A DNA stretch of 64,000 nt. Origin: Xanthobacteraceae bacterium. Lineage in GTDB: Bacteria > Pseudomonadota > Alphaproteobacteria > Rhizobiales > Xanthobacteraceae. Position 1 is the first letter of the stretch; each line of letters starts with the position of its first letter. This document shows positions 37,921-51,405 of this stretch, piece by piece. A program made the position numbers and the translations under genes. Location: the NCBI GenBank assembly GCA_023954195.1, contig JAMLIK010000001.1, forward strand, positions 186,001 to 250,000. Direction: 5' to 3'. The notes beneath the pieces were generated by a model. The model searched no databases. It was not told where the DNA came from and worked only from the letters and a program-made list of their open reading frames with translations.

Positions 37921-38044
37921 GTCGTCCTCGCGCAGGCGGGGACCCATACGCCGTGTCGTTGATGGTTGGGAAGATCGTTTGTTGCTGCTTCCTTGATCAC
38001 AACGAAGCGCGGGGGTTACGGGTCCCCGCCTGCGCGGGGACGAC
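37921..38044. repeat. Large inverted repeat between aspS and maeB
   Basis: GTCGTCCTCGCGCAGGCGGG (from 37921) is matched in reverse by CCCGCCTGCGCGGGGACGAC (ending 38044), about 25 bases per arm and 74 bases between. GATGGTTGGG also occurs twice, at 37961 and 38051. This GTCGTC/GACGAC-ended form is a distinct variant of the intergenic repeats seen elsewhere in the window. It sits in the leader of maeB. Confidence 0.8.
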
Positions 38045-38089
38045 GCCGGGGATGGTTGGGGCGAAGGCGCGAGCGGAGGCGAGGGGCAT

Positions 38090-40402
<2,313 letters not shown>

Positions 40403-40425
40403 GGCGGGAACGCCGTGAAATGAGG

Positions 40426-40501
40426 CGTCATTGCCGGACTTGATCCGGCAATCCATCATTTTTCAAGAAGATGGATGCCCGGATCAAGTCCGGGCATGAC
40501 G
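40426..40501. repeat. Palindromic intergenic repeat, family 2, copy 2
   Basis: A 76-base element starting CGTCATTGCCGGACTTGA and ending AAGTCCGGGCATGACG, matching 34636-34710 at most positions. It lies between convergent maeB and parE. The outer ends CGTCAT and ATGACG are exact inverted repeats. Confidence 0.85.
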
Positions 40502-40529
40502 GCGGGTACTTCCTCAGGATCCGCAAATC

Positions 40530-42590
<2,061 letters not shown>

Positions 42591-42723
42591 ATCTTCGCAA
42601 GAGGGCGCGAATCAGCGATCCTGACTATGCCATGGTTGGGGTCGCAATTGTGACCGCGCCGGAAGATGATGGGGAAAGCCGCAACCGCTGTGGATGTTGC
42701 GAGCGACCACGAAAGGCGGTTCG

Positions 42724-43254
42724 ATGGAGGCTTACGCGCAGGACCTGATCGCCTTCGTGCGCCTGCATCAGGCCTGGGCCGCGCCGCTGGTCTTCGTGCT
42801 CGCGTTCGGCGAATCGCTGGTGTTCATCTCGCTGCTGGTGCCGGCCTGGGGCGTGCTGGTGGCGATCGGCGCCATGCTGGGGCCGGGCGGCATCAATTTC
42901 TGGCCGGTCTGGGTAGCGGGGGCGATGGGCGCGGCGCTGGGCGACTGGCTGTCCTACTGGCTCGGTTTCACCTTCAAGGACCGGATCGCGACGATCTGGC
43001 CGTTGTCGCGCCATCCGAACCTGCTGCCGCGCGGCGCGGCTTTTGTCATGAAATGGGGCATGTTGGGCATCCTGATCGGCCGCTTCTTCGGGCCGCTGCG
43101 CGCCTCGGTGCCGTTGGCCGCCGGCATTTTCAAGATGCCTTTCGGACGGTTCCAGATCGCCAACTTCGCCTCGGCCTTCATCTGGTCGGCGGTGTTGCTG
43201 ATTTTCGGCGACGTCATGGCGAAACTCACCACATGGTTGTGGAGCCTGTGGTAG
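42724..43254 (+). CDS. DedA-family membrane protein
   Basis: A 176-residue inner-membrane protein of the DedA/SNARE-associated (VTT) family, some of which are linked to lipid flipping and membrane potential. Hydrophobic helices are at about 18-55 and 125-165. Family signatures are [25 protein letters not shown] with the acidic residue, and [20 protein letters not shown], which holds the conserved arginines. The ATG at 42724 has AAAGG upstream. It is divergent from parE. Confidence 0.88.
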   Translation: MEAYAQDLIAFVRLHQAWAAPLVFVLAFGESLVFISLLVPAWGVLVAIGAMLGPGGINFWPVWVAGAMGAALGDWLSYWLGFTFKDRIATIWPLSRHPNLLPRGAAFVMKWGMLGILIGRFFGPLRASVPLAAGIFKMPFGRFQIANFASAFIWSAVLLIFGDVMAKLTTWLWSLW

Positions 43255-43375
43255 GGGCGGCCGCGCCCATATCGATGTTGGCTGTCGCGCCGGCGGTGTA
43301 ATTGAACTACAACAGCCGCGCCGTCAGTCGAGCGAGGTGACGCTCCACTGGCGACACCGAACGAAGGAGCCACCC

Positions 43376-44368
43376 ATGACCCTATCGGACACCTCGGAAA
43401 TAAACCCGACGGCCGCCGCGACCAGGCCGACGGTGTTCGTCGACGGCGCGGCCGGGACCACCGGGCTCGGCATCCGCGAGCGGCTCGACCGGCTCGGCGA
43501 CATCGCGGTGCGCGACATCGATCCCGGCAAGCGCAAGGATCCCGCCGCCAAAGAGGCGCTGATGGCCGAGGTCGATCTGGTGATCCTGTGCCTGCCGGAC
43601 GACGCGGCGCGGGAAACCGTGGCGCTGATCGACACGATGGGCGGCCGCGCGCCAAAGGTGCTCGACGCCTCGACCGCGTTCCGGGTCGCACCCGACTGGA
43701 CCTACGGCTTTCCCGAACTCGCGGCGGGGCAGGCCGACGCCATCCGCCATGCCCGCAAGGTCGCCAATCCCGGCTGCTATCCGACCGGGGCGATCGCGCT
43801 GTTGCGGCCGCTGGTCGACGCCGGTCTGCTGCCGGCCGACCATCCGGTTACGATCAACGCGGTGAGCGGCTATTCCGGCGGCGGCAAGTCGATGATCGAA
43901 AGTTTTGAGAACGGCGCCGCGCCGGCGTTCGAGCTGTATGGCCTCGGCCTCCAGCACAAGCACTTGCCGGAGACGCAGCGCTATTCGAACCTGACGCGGC
44001 GGCCGATCTTCGTGCCGTCGGTCGGCAACTTCCGGCAGGGCATGCTGGTGTCGGTGCCGCTGCATCTCGACACCCTGCCGGGCAAGCCGAGCGGAGCGGA
44101 CCTGCATGCGGCGATCGCCGCGCGTTACGCCGGCAGCGGCTACGTCACGGTGATGCCGCTCGACAATCCCGCCGCCAGGGCCGGACGCATCGAGCCGGAG
44201 GCGCTCAACGAGAGCAACGCGCTGGAACTCTACGTGTTCGCCAACGAGGCGCTGCGGCAGGCGGTGCTGGTGGCGCGGCTCGACAACCTCGGCAAGGGCG
44301 CGTCCGGGGCGGCGGTGCAGAACATGCGGCTGATGCTGGGTTTTCCCGACAGCGCGGGGCTGCGGTAG
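43376..44368 (+). CDS. argC: N-acetyl-gamma-glutamyl-phosphate reductase (short type)
   Basis: Reduces N-acetylglutamyl phosphate to the semialdehyde in arginine synthesis. The 330-residue protein belongs to the shorter type 2 ArgC. The nucleotide motif is [10 protein letters not shown] at about 24-33, and the active-site cysteine is C134 in [22 protein letters not shown] is also a signature. The ATG at 43376 follows GAAGGAG at good spacing; the frame is open to 43337 but without support. It converges on rimO with 14 bases between stops. Confidence 0.95.
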   Translation: MTLSDTSEINPTAAATRPTVFVDGAAGTTGLGIRERLDRLGDIAVRDIDPGKRKDPAAKEALMAEVDLVILCLPDDAARETVALIDTMGGRAPKVLDASTAFRVAPDWTYGFPELAAGQADAIRHARKVANPGCYPTGAIALLRPLVDAGLLPADHPVTINAVSGYSGGGKSMIESFENGAAPAFELYGLGLQHKHLPETQRYSNLTRRPIFVPSVGNFRQGMLVSVPLHLDTLPGKPSGADLHAAIAARYAGSGYVTVMPLDNPAARAGRIEPEALNESNALELYVFANEALRQAVLVARLDNLGKGASGAAVQNMRLMLGFPDSAGLR

Positions 44369-44382
44369 CGATCGCCGTCCGC

Positions 44383-45708
44383 TCAAAACCCGGCGACGCT
44401 GCCATGCAGGTCGTACGCGTCGGCGCGCTCGATTTTCGCGGTGACGATCTCGCCGACTTTCAACGGCCGCCGGCTTGAGAGGTAGACCGCGCCGTCGATC
44501 TCCGGCGCATCGGCCTTGGAGCGACCTTTCGCCACCGTCGGGCCGACCTCGTCGATGATGACCTGCTGGCGGGTGCCGACCTTGCGCTTCAAGCGTCGCG
44601 CGGAAATCTTCTGCTGCCGCGCCATCAGCGCGTTCCAGCGTTCAAGCTTGACTTCGCCCGGCACCGGGTCGGCAAGCGCGTTGGAGGTCGCGCCGGCGAC
44701 CGGCTCGTACTTGAAGCAGCCGACGCGGTCGATCTCGGCTTCGTCCAGCCAGTCGAGCAGATAGGCGAAGTCGCTCGCCGTCTCGCCGGGGAAGCCGACG
44801 ATGAAGGTGGAGCGCAATGTCAGGTCGGGACACTGCTCGCGCCACGCCTTGATGCGCGCCAGCGTCCTGTCCTGCGCCGCCGGCCGCCGCATCGCCTTCA
44901 GCACCTCGGGGGCGGCGTGCTGGAACGGGATGTCGAGATAGGGCAGCACCTTGCCCTTCGTCATCAGGCCGATCACCTCGTCGACATGCGGATAGGGGTA
45001 GACATATTGCAGCCGCACCCACGCGCCCAGTTCGCCGAGTTCGCGCGCGAGGTCGAGGAACTTGGCGCGCACCTCGCGCTCCTTCCACACCGAGGCCGCG
45101 TATTTCAGATCGACGCCATAGGCCGAGGTATCCTGCGAGATCACCATCAGTTCCTTGACGCCGGCCGCGACCAGCTTCTCCGCCTCGCGCAACACCTCGG
45201 CGGCGGGGCGCGACACCAGATCGCCGCGCAGTTTCGGGATGATGCAGAAGGTGCAGCGGTTGTTGCAGCCCTCGGAAATCTTCAGGTAGGCGTAGTGGCG
45301 CGGCGTCAGCTTGACGCCCTGCGGCGGGATCAGGTCGAGATGCGGATCGTGCAGCGGCGGCTTGGCGCGATGCACGGCGTCGAGCACGCTCTCGTATTGC
45401 TGCGGCCCGGTAATCGACAGCACGTCGGGATAGGCTTGTTCGATCTGCTCCGGCTCCGCGCCCATGCAGCCGGTGACGATCACCTTGCCGTTTTCCGCCA
45501 TCGCCTGGCCGATGGCCGAGAGCGACTCCTGCTTGGCGCTGTCGAGGAAGCCGCAGGTGTTGACGATGACGAGGTCGGCGCCGTCGTGCTTGCGGGCAAG
45601 CTCGTAGCCCTCGGCGCGCAGCCGGGTGATGATGCGTTCCGAATCAACCAGCGCCTTGGGGCAGCCGAGCGAGACGAAGCTGATTTTGGGGGCGGTGGCC
45701 TGGGTCAT
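44383..45708 (-). CDS. rimO: Ribosomal protein S12 methylthiotransferase
   Basis: A radical-SAM enzyme that adds a methylthio group to an aspartate of ribosomal protein S12. The 441-residue protein has an N-terminal UPF0004 domain with three cluster cysteines ([28 protein letters not shown]), the radical-SAM [11 protein letters not shown] motif, and a C-terminal TRAM domain ending [31 protein letters not shown] and the SLGCPKA start favour RimO over the related tRNA enzyme MiaB. Confidence 0.96.
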   Translation of the reverse strand: MTQATAPKISFVSLGCPKALVDSERIITRLRAEGYELARKHDGADLVIVNTCGFLDSAKQESLSAIGQAMAENGKVIVTGCMGAEPEQIEQAYPDVLSITGPQQYESVLDAVHRAKPPLHDPHLDLIPPQGVKLTPRHYAYLKISEGCNNRCTFCIIPKLRGDLVSRPAAEVLREAEKLVAAGVKELMVISQDTSAYGVDLKYAASVWKEREVRAKFLDLARELGELGAWVRLQYVYPYPHVDEVIGLMTKGKVLPYLDIPFQHAAPEVLKAMRRPAAQDRTLARIKAWREQCPDLTLRSTFIVGFPGETASDFAYLLDWLDEAEIDRVGCFKYEPVAGATSNALADPVPGEVKLERWNALMARQQKISARRLKRKVGTRQQVIIDEVGPTVAKGRSKADAPEIDGAVYLSSRRPLKVGEIVTAKIERADAYDLHGSVAGF

Positions 45709-45930
45709 CCGGGATCCGTGTCGTTAAAGCGCAGGAGCTATCCCCGTTGCGGTGAACTGGCAAGCGAATGCCGGTCGGATCGCGCATCCCGCGCCAGGTT
45801 GAATATTAGGCAATTCAGAAATCGGCTAAATGTTAGTCAGTTTGCACCTGCGAAATAAGCAGCCGACGCTCGGCCCGGTGTGCCGCTCCCCATCGCGGAA
45901 ATCGTCGTAATCATTTGAAATATCGCAATA

Positions 45931-45945
45931 TTGTGCTTCGCACAA
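45931..45945. promoter_or_regulatory. Palindromic operator-like site upstream of the nitrite operon
   Basis: TTGTGC-TTC-GCACAA is a perfect 15-base palindrome at 45931-45945, 5 bases upstream of the TGGCACG element. A second small palindrome, CAATATTG, overlaps just upstream. The core GTGC-N3-GCAC recurs at 63845-63855. A dimeric regulator could bind here; its identity is unknown. Confidence 0.45.
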
Positions 45946-45950
45946 CAACT

Positions 45951-45966
45951 TGGCACGGCGCTTGAA
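45951..45966 (+). promoter_or_regulatory. Sigma-54-like promoter for the nitrite operon
   Basis: TGGCACG-GCGC-TTGAA closely matches the sigma-54 consensus TGGCACG-N4-TTGCW, with the correct spacing between the -24 and -12 parts. The -12 GC reads GA, a significant deviation. It lies about 106 bases before the FNT start codon. Nitrogen assimilation genes often use sigma-54 with NtrC, so the placement is sensible, but the call is tentative. Confidence 0.45.
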
Positions 45967-46071
45967 TAGGGCATTCCGGCCGGCGGCGACATGCCCCGGC
46001 CGCGCGGCGGTTCCGACCAGCCGCGCCATCAGACAACCGGCGCGATGGGGCGCGCCCGATGGAGGTTTGCG

Positions 46072-46899
46072 ATGGACTACAACAAGCCCGCCGATGTCGT
46101 CCGCACCATGGTCGATGCCGCCGAGACGAAACTGGCGCTGGAGCCGCGTGACCTCCTGATCCGCGGCGCGCTATCGGGCGCGCTGCTCGGCACGGCGACC
46201 AGCCTCGCGTTCGGCGCGGCGGCCACCACCGGGCAACCCATCGTCGGCGCGCTGATCTTTCCGGTCTGCTTCGTGATGATCGTGCTGCTCGGGCTCGAAC
46301 TGGTGACCGGCAGTTTCGCGCTGCTGCCGCTGGCGGCGCTGTCTGGCCGGGGAGGCTGGAGCAGCGTGATCGCCAACTGGTCGTGGGTGTTCCTCGGCAA
46401 TCTGCTCGGCAGCATCGCCTACGGCGCGCTGCTGGCCATCGCGCTGACCAACATGGGCGCGGCGGCGCCCGCGGGCGTCGCGGCGAAGATCATCGCCACG
46501 GCCGAAGCCAAGACCCTCGCCTACGAAGCGCTCGGCGTGGCGGGCATGGTCACCGTGTTCGTCAAGGCAATGCTGTGCAACTGGCTGGTCTGCCTCGGCG
46601 TGGTGATGGCGATGACCTCGACCTCGACCATCGGCAAGATCGTCGCCGCATGGCTGCCGATCACGACGTTTTTCGCGCAGGGCTTCGAGCACGCGGTGGT
46701 CAATATGTTCGTGATCCCGACCGGCATGTTGATGGGCGCGAAAGTGAGCGTCGCGGACTGGTGGCTGTGGAACCAGATTCCGGTGACGCTCGGCAATATC
46801 GTCGGCGGCGCGCTGTTCACGGGCCTCGCGCTCTACGCCACCTACAAGCCGGCCCGGCCGCGCGCGCCGATGGCGTCGTCGCCGGTGCCGGCGGAATAA
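46072..46899 (+). CDS. Formate/nitrite transporter family channel (probable NirC type)
   Basis: A 275-residue inner-membrane channel of the FNT family, with about six hydrophobic helices. The family signature region is KAMLCNWLVCLGVVMA, and the FEHAVVNMFVIPTG stretch is the typical second signature with the pore histidine region. The ATG at 46072 has a GGAGG box 8 bases upstream. The gene precedes nitrite reductase by 18 bases, so nitrite is the likely cargo. Confidence 0.92.
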   Translation: MDYNKPADVVRTMVDAAETKLALEPRDLLIRGALSGALLGTATSLAFGAAATTGQPIVGALIFPVCFVMIVLLGLELVTGSFALLPLAALSGRGGWSSVIANWSWVFLGNLLGSIAYGALLAIALTNMGAAAPAGVAAKIIATAEAKTLAYEALGVAGMVTVFVKAMLCNWLVCLGVVMAMTSTSTIGKIVAAWLPITTFFAQGFEHAVVNMFVIPTGMLMGAKVSVADWWLWNQIPVTLGNIVGGALFTGLALYATYKPARPRAPMASSPVPAE

Positions 46900-46917
46900 T
46901 CGAAGGCGCGACCGCTC

Positions 46918-48711
46918 ATGAAGATGGATTCGATGACCGCCGACTTCAGCGACGAACAGAAGCGTTACCTCGAAGGCTTCGTATCCGGGGTGCAAGCGGG
47001 GCGCCTCGGGCGAAGCGGCGGCGGGGCGGGAACGCCCGCCGCCGATGCCGCGCCGGCGCCGACCGGGCCCGACGCCGCGCACCTGAAAGCGCAGGACCGC
47101 TTCCTCAGTGACGGCAAGAAATTGTCCGATCCCGAGAAGTTCAAGCGCGAGCAACATCCGTTCGATGCCTATGAGCGATTGAAGGCGCAGGCGCGTGATA
47201 ACGTCGCGCCGCCGCCGGCGGACAACTTTCGCTGGCGCTACTACGGCATGTTCTACGTCGCGCCGGCGCAGTCCTCGTATATGTGCCGCTTGCGGATTCC
47301 GAACGGCATCCTCAAGGCGCATCAGTTCGCGGGCCTCGCCGATCTCGCGGAGCATTTTGGCGGCGGCTATGCCCACGTCACCACGCGCGCCAACATCCAG
47401 ATCCGCGAGATCGCGCCGCGCGACACCGTGGCGATGATCGAGGGCATCACCGATATCGGCCTGTGCTCGCGCGGCTCCGGCGCCGACAACATCCGCAACG
47501 TCACCGGCACGCCGACCGCCGGCATCGATCCGCGCGAATTGCTCGACACGCGGCCCTACGCGCGCGACTGGCACTTCCACATCCTCAACGACCGCTCGCT
47601 GATCGGCCTGCCGCGCAAGTTCAACGTCGCCTTCGACGGGGCGGGCACCATTCCCGTGCTGGAGGACACCAACGACATCGCGTTCGCGGCCGTCGAGGTG
47701 ACGGACGGCTTCGGCGTCGCGCCGGGCATCTGGTTTCGGCTCGGACTAGGAGGCATCACCGGGCACCGGGATTTCGCGCGCGACACCGGCGTCATCGTCA
47801 AGCCCTCCGAGGCGACCATGGTGGCGGACGCCATCGTGCGCGTTTTCATCGAACAGGGCGACCGCACCAATCGCCTCAAGGCCCGCCTGAAATATGTGCT
47901 CGACGCCATGGGCTTCGACGCCTTTCTGAAGGAGGTCGAGGCGCGTCTCGGCCATGCGCTGACGCGCGTGCCGGCCGAGGCCGTCGCGCCGCGTCCGGCG
48001 TTCGACCGCGCCGCCCATATCGGCGTGCATCCGCAAGCGCAGGCGGGACTGAACTGGATCGGCGTGGTGCTGCCGCTCGGCAAGCTGACCTGCGCGCAGA
48101 TGCGCGGGCTCGCCAGGATCGCGCGGGATCTCGGCGACGGCGATATCCGGCTGACGGTGTGGCAGAACCTGCTGATTTCCGGCGTCGCCGACGGCAATAT
48201 CGCGCTGGCGACGGCGGCTGTCGATGCGCTGGATCTCGCGACCGCCGCCTCGCCGGTCCGCGCCGGACTTGTGGCCTGCACCGGCAACGCCGGTTGCAAG
48301 TTCGCGGCCTCCGACACCAAGCGGCACGGCGACGCCATCGCAACATGGTGCGAGACCCGCGTGGCGCTCGATACGCCGCTCAACATCCATCTCACCGGCT
48401 GCCATCATTCCTGCGCGCAGCATTACATCGGCGACATCGGACTGCTCGCCGCGAAGGTCGTGGTGGGCGAGGAAGGCGACACCGTGGAGGGTTATCATCT
48501 CACCACCGGCGGCGGCTTCGGCCCCGACGCCGGGATCGGGCAGGAGGTCTATCGCGACATCAAGGCCGACGACGCGCCGCAAATCGTCGAACGCGTGCTG
48601 CGGGCCTACATGACCAACCGGGTCTCGGCGGAGGAGACCTTCGCGCAGTTCTCTCGACGCCACGACGCGGAATCCCTGCGGCGATTGGCCGATGCGGAGG
48701 CGGCGGCATGA
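46918..48711 (+). CDS. Siroheme nitrite/sulfite reductase (assimilatory nitrite reductase, NirA-like)
   Basis: A 597-residue hemoprotein that should reduce nitrite to ammonium by six electrons. The siroheme/4Fe-4S ligands are C454 and C460 (CTGNAGC) with C495 and C499 (TGCHHSC). Two ferredoxin-like half domains precede them, with VTTRANIQIREI and RLTVWQNLLI-like motifs. Residues 1-100 carry an alphaproteobacterial N-terminal extension with FSDEQKRYLEGF. Sulfite reductase is the alternative, but the FNT neighbour favours nitrite. The stop overlaps the next start by 4 bases. Confidence 0.9.
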   Translation: MKMDSMTADFSDEQKRYLEGFVSGVQAGRLGRSGGGAGTPAADAAPAPTGPDAAHLKAQDRFLSDGKKLSDPEKFKREQHPFDAYERLKAQARDNVAPPPADNFRWRYYGMFYVAPAQSSYMCRLRIPNGILKAHQFAGLADLAEHFGGGYAHVTTRANIQIREIAPRDTVAMIEGITDIGLCSRGSGADNIRNVTGTPTAGIDPRELLDTRPYARDWHFHILNDRSLIGLPRKFNVAFDGAGTIPVLEDTNDIAFAAVEVTDGFGVAPGIWFRLGLGGITGHRDFARDTGVIVKPSEATMVADAIVRVFIEQGDRTNRLKARLKYVLDAMGFDAFLKEVEARLGHALTRVPAEAVAPRPAFDRAAHIGVHPQAQAGLNWIGVVLPLGKLTCAQMRGLARIARDLGDGDIRLTVWQNLLISGVADGNIALATAAVDALDLATAASPVRAGLVACTGNAGCKFAASDTKRHGDAIATWCETRVALDTPLNIHLTGCHHSCAQHYIGDIGLLAAKVVVGEEGDTVEGYHLTTGGGFGPDAGIGQEVYRDIKADDAPQIVERVLRAYMTNRVSAEETFAQFSRRHDAESLRRLADAEAAA

Positions 48712-50306
48712 ACCAGACCACACCATTGACGCGATTGCAGGTCGTTCCGGAAGGCGCGCCGTTCACGGACGCACAGCGCGCCTGGCTCAACGGCTTTCTG
48801 GTCGGCGCGTTGCAACTCGACGGCAACGTGGCGCTGTCGCCGGAACAGAGCGCGGCGATCGTCGGCGACCTGGCCGCCGCCGACGATGACGACGACGCGC
48901 CGTGGCACGACCAGACCATGCCGATCGCGGACCGCATGAAGCTGGCCGAGGGAAAACCCTTGCGACGGCGGATGATGGCGGCGATGGCGCAGCAGGATTG
49001 CGGACAGTGCGGCTATAACTGCCGCGACTATGCCGATGCGCTGGCGGCGCGCACCGAGGAGCGCGTCAACCTCTGCGTTCCGGGTGGCAAGGACACCGCG
49101 CGGATGCTGAAGGCGCTGCACGCCGAACGCGATGCCGCGCCGGCCGCGAAGGCCGCGCCGGACCTCGCGGCATCGGCCGCGCCGGCCAGCGCGCCCGGCC
49201 GCTCACGCGACAACCCGGCGATGGCGAGATTGCTGTCGCGGCGCTTGTTGAACAAGCCGGGCTCGGAGAAGGAGACGTGGCATATCGAGTTCGATCTGAC
49301 GCAGGGCGATCTCGATTATGTCGTGGGTGATTCCTTCGGCGTGTTCCCGCGCAACGATCTCGGCCTTGTCGACCAGGTGATCGCGGTGCTCGGCGCGTCG
49401 CATGCCACGCAGGTCAATGGCAAGGCGCTGCGCGACGTGCTGCGCGACGACGTCTCGCTGTCGCCTTCGCCGGACAAGCTGTTCGAACTGCTGTCCTTCG
49501 TCAGTGGCGGCGCCTTGCGCGAGAAGGCGCGGGTGCTGGCGCAGGGCGGCGATCCCGACGGCGACGCCGCGCATCTCGACGTGCTGGCGACGTTGCAGAA
49601 ATTCATGGGCGTGCGGCCGCACCCGGAAGCCTTCGTCGAGGCGCTCGATCCGTTGCAGCCGCGGCTCTATTCGATCTCGTCGTCGCACAACGCCGCGCCG
49701 GGTCGCTTGTCGCTCACCGTCGATACGGTGCGCTACCTGATCGGCCGGCGCGGACGCCTCGGCGTGGCGTCGACCTATCTCGCGGAGCGCGCCGCCATCG
49801 GCGACGACATCCGCGTCTATGTGCAGAAGGCGCACGGGTTCGCATTGCCTGCGAGCGGCGACACGCCGGTCATCATGATCGGCCCCGGCACCGGCGTCGC
49901 GCCGTTCCGCGCCTTCTTGCAGGATCGCGGCGCGACCGGGGCGCGCGGCCGCAACTGGCTGTTCTTCGGGCATCAGCGCCGTGATTGCGATTTCTTCTAC
50001 GAGCACGAACTGAACGCGATGAAAGGGGCGGGGTTGCTGACGCGGCTGTCGCTGGCCTGGTCGCGCGATGACGAGAAGAAGTTTTACGTGCAGGACCGGA
50101 TGCGCGAGGTCGGTCATGAACTGTGGAACTGGCTCGCGGACGGCGCGCATCTCTATGTCTGCGGCGACGCCAAGCGCATGGGCAAGGATGTCGAGCGAGC
50201 GCTGGTCGATATCGTCGCCCAGTTCGGCATGCGCTCGACCGACGAGGCGGTGGCCTTCGTCGCCGACCTCAAGCGCAAGGGGCGGTATCAACAGGACGTG
50301 TATTAG
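48708..50306 (+). CDS. Fe-S/FAD reductase, CysJ-like without a flavodoxin domain
   Basis: A 532-residue electron-transfer protein, probably feeding the siroheme enzyme from NADPH. The N-terminus has an Fe-S motif C98-X2-C101-X3-C105-X17-C123 (DCGQCGYNC). From about 185 onwards it follows the FAD/NADPH half of sulfite reductase flavoprotein: RLYSISSSHN binds FAD, IGPGTGVAPFRAFLQ binds NADPH, and it ends GRYQQDVY like CysJ. The FMN flavodoxin domain of CysJ is missing and the Fe-S domain seems to take its place. Start and upstream stop overlap as ATGA. It is annotated in relatives as sulfite reductase alpha. Confidence 0.88.
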   Translation: MNQTTPLTRLQVVPEGAPFTDAQRAWLNGFLVGALQLDGNVALSPEQSAAIVGDLAAADDDDDAPWHDQTMPIADRMKLAEGKPLRRRMMAAMAQQDCGQCGYNCRDYADALAARTEERVNLCVPGGKDTARMLKALHAERDAAPAAKAAPDLAASAAPASAPGRSRDNPAMARLLSRRLLNKPGSEKETWHIEFDLTQGDLDYVVGDSFGVFPRNDLGLVDQVIAVLGASHATQVNGKALRDVLRDDVSLSPSPDKLFELLSFVSGGALREKARVLAQGGDPDGDAAHLDVLATLQKFMGVRPHPEAFVEALDPLQPRLYSISSSHNAAPGRLSLTVDTVRYLIGRRGRLGVASTYLAERAAIGDDIRVYVQKAHGFALPASGDTPVIMIGPGTGVAPFRAFLQDRGATGARGRNWLFFGHQRRDCDFFYEHELNAMKGAGLLTRLSLAWSRDDEKKFYVQDRMREVGHELWNWLADGAHLYVCGDAKRMGKDVERALVDIVAQFGMRSTDEAVAFVADLKRKGRYQQDVY

Positions 50307-50464
50307 GAGGAGCGCGAATAAATCCGTCGTCGCGCGCCGTCACAGGAGAATAGTCGTCCAGTATCGCAGCCGCCGGAAATACGCCTGTCGCTATTTCCTT
50401 CGGGTGGTTGCGGTTCGGTGGGCTGACGCTGCAATGTCCTGCTCCAAGACCATGGAGCCTGACG

Positions 50465-50611
50465 ATGCGCGATTCCGAAACCCGACGATCCGTTCCCGTG
50501 CGCGAACTGGCCTTTCGCGCGGAAACCCGGTTTCATGCGCTGGCGCTGGGCGGCGCTTTGGCGCTGATCGCCGCCGTGCTGCTCGGCACGCTGGCCTATC
50601 GGCCGTTCTGA
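50465..50611 (+). CDS. Small single-span membrane protein
   Basis: A 48-residue product starting MRDSETRRSVPVRELAF with one hydrophobic segment at about 25-43 (ALALGGALALIAAVLLG). GGAG lies 9 bases before the ATG. It is 158 bases past the reductase gene and just before pxpA on the other strand. A start at 50408 is open but lacks a ribosome binding site. Function is unknown; it may belong with the nitrite operon. Confidence 0.55.
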   Translation: MRDSETRRSVPVRELAFRAETRFHALALGGALALIAAVLLGTLAYRPF

Positions 50612-50616
50612 TCGTT

Positions 50617-51381
50617 TCACCGGGCGTTGAATGGCTTCACCTCGATGCCGGCCTCCTTCAGCGCCTGCCGCACCGCGCGGGCGATGCCGACCGCGCCCGC
50701 CGTGTCGCCGTGAATACACACCGTATCGATCCGCGCCTTGATGACCTTGCCGGTGACCGACACCACCGCGCGGTCCTCCACCATGCGGACGACGCGGGCC
50801 GCGATCGCGTCAGCGTCGTGCAGCACCGCGCCCGGCTTGCGGCGCGATACCAGGTTGCCGTCGTCCTCATAGGCGCGGTCGGCGAACACCTCGTGCGCCA
50901 GCGGCAGGCCGGCGGCTTCGCCCGCCTTCAACAATTTGCTGTTGGCGAGCACCACGAAGATCAGATCGCGATCCACCGCCTTGATCGCGGATGCGATGGC
51001 GCGCGCGGTCATGTCGTCCTCGCAGGCGACGTTGGACAGCGCGCCATGCGCCTTGACGTGGGTAACCTTGTGGCCCGCCAGCGCCGCCACGGCTTGCAGC
51101 GCGCCGATCTGGTAGGCGACGAGATTTTCGATCTCGGCGGCGGTCAATCCGGCCACCGGCCGGCGGCCGAAGCCGTGCAGGTCGCGATAGCCGGGATGCG
51201 CGCCGATACTGACCCCGCGCGCCTTCGCCAGTTCCGCCGTCCTGCGCATGATGTCGGGATCGCCGGCGTGAAAGCCGCAGGCGACGTTGACGCTGGAGGC
51301 AAGGCCGAGCATGGCGTCGTCGTCGCCCATTTGCCATGCGCCGAAACCCTCTCCGAGGTCGCAGTTCAGATCGATGGTCAT
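50617..51381 (-). CDS. pxpA: 5-oxoprolinase subunit A (LamB/YcsF family)
   Basis: A 254-residue subunit of the prokaryotic 5-oxoprolinase PxpABC, which opens 5-oxoproline to glutamate with ATP. The family start [12 protein letters not shown] and [12 protein letters not shown]-like [12 protein letters not shown] are present, with [13 protein letters not shown]. It is the last gene of the minus-strand set pxpB-pxpC-pxpA, 24 bases after pxpC. The metabolite arises from glutamine and glutamate cyclisation. Confidence 0.95.
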   Translation of the reverse strand: MTIDLNCDLGEGFGAWQMGDDDAMLGLASSVNVACGFHAGDPDIMRRTAELAKARGVSIGAHPGYRDLHGFGRRPVAGLTAAEIENLVAYQIGALQAVAALAGHKVTHVKAHGALSNVACEDDMTARAIASAIKAVDRDLIFVVLANSKLLKAGEAAGLPLAHEVFADRAYEDDGNLVSRRKPGAVLHDADAIAARVVRMVEDRAVVSVTGKVIKARIDTVCIHGDTAGAVGIARAVRQALKEAGIEVKPFNAR

Positions 51382-51405
51382 GCTGGGGTTCCTTATCGGT
51401 TGGCG

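Larger units (their letters stand above)
45709..46071. other. Divergent intergenic region rimO-nitrite operon
   Basis: About 363 bases between divergent genes, more A+T-rich than its surroundings. It carries a 15-base perfect palindrome and a near-sigma-54 promoter (annotated separately). No gene is supported within it. Confidence 0.6.

Noticed and set aside
34776-38000. Open minus-strand frame of over 1000 codons running through aspS
   Set aside because: Only the rnd part (to 35924) looks like protein. The rest is the antisense of aspS, open because GC-rich genes often lack stops on the opposite strand.
42591-42723. Possible short gene between parE and the DedA gene
   Set aside because: Frames here lack a ribosome binding site and overlap the likely promoter region of the divergent genes.
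47283-50306. Open plus-strand frame of about 1000 codons across the two nitrite reductase genes
   Set aside because: The first half is an out-of-frame shadow of the siroheme reductase; the real gene is 48708-50306, whose start overlaps the upstream stop.
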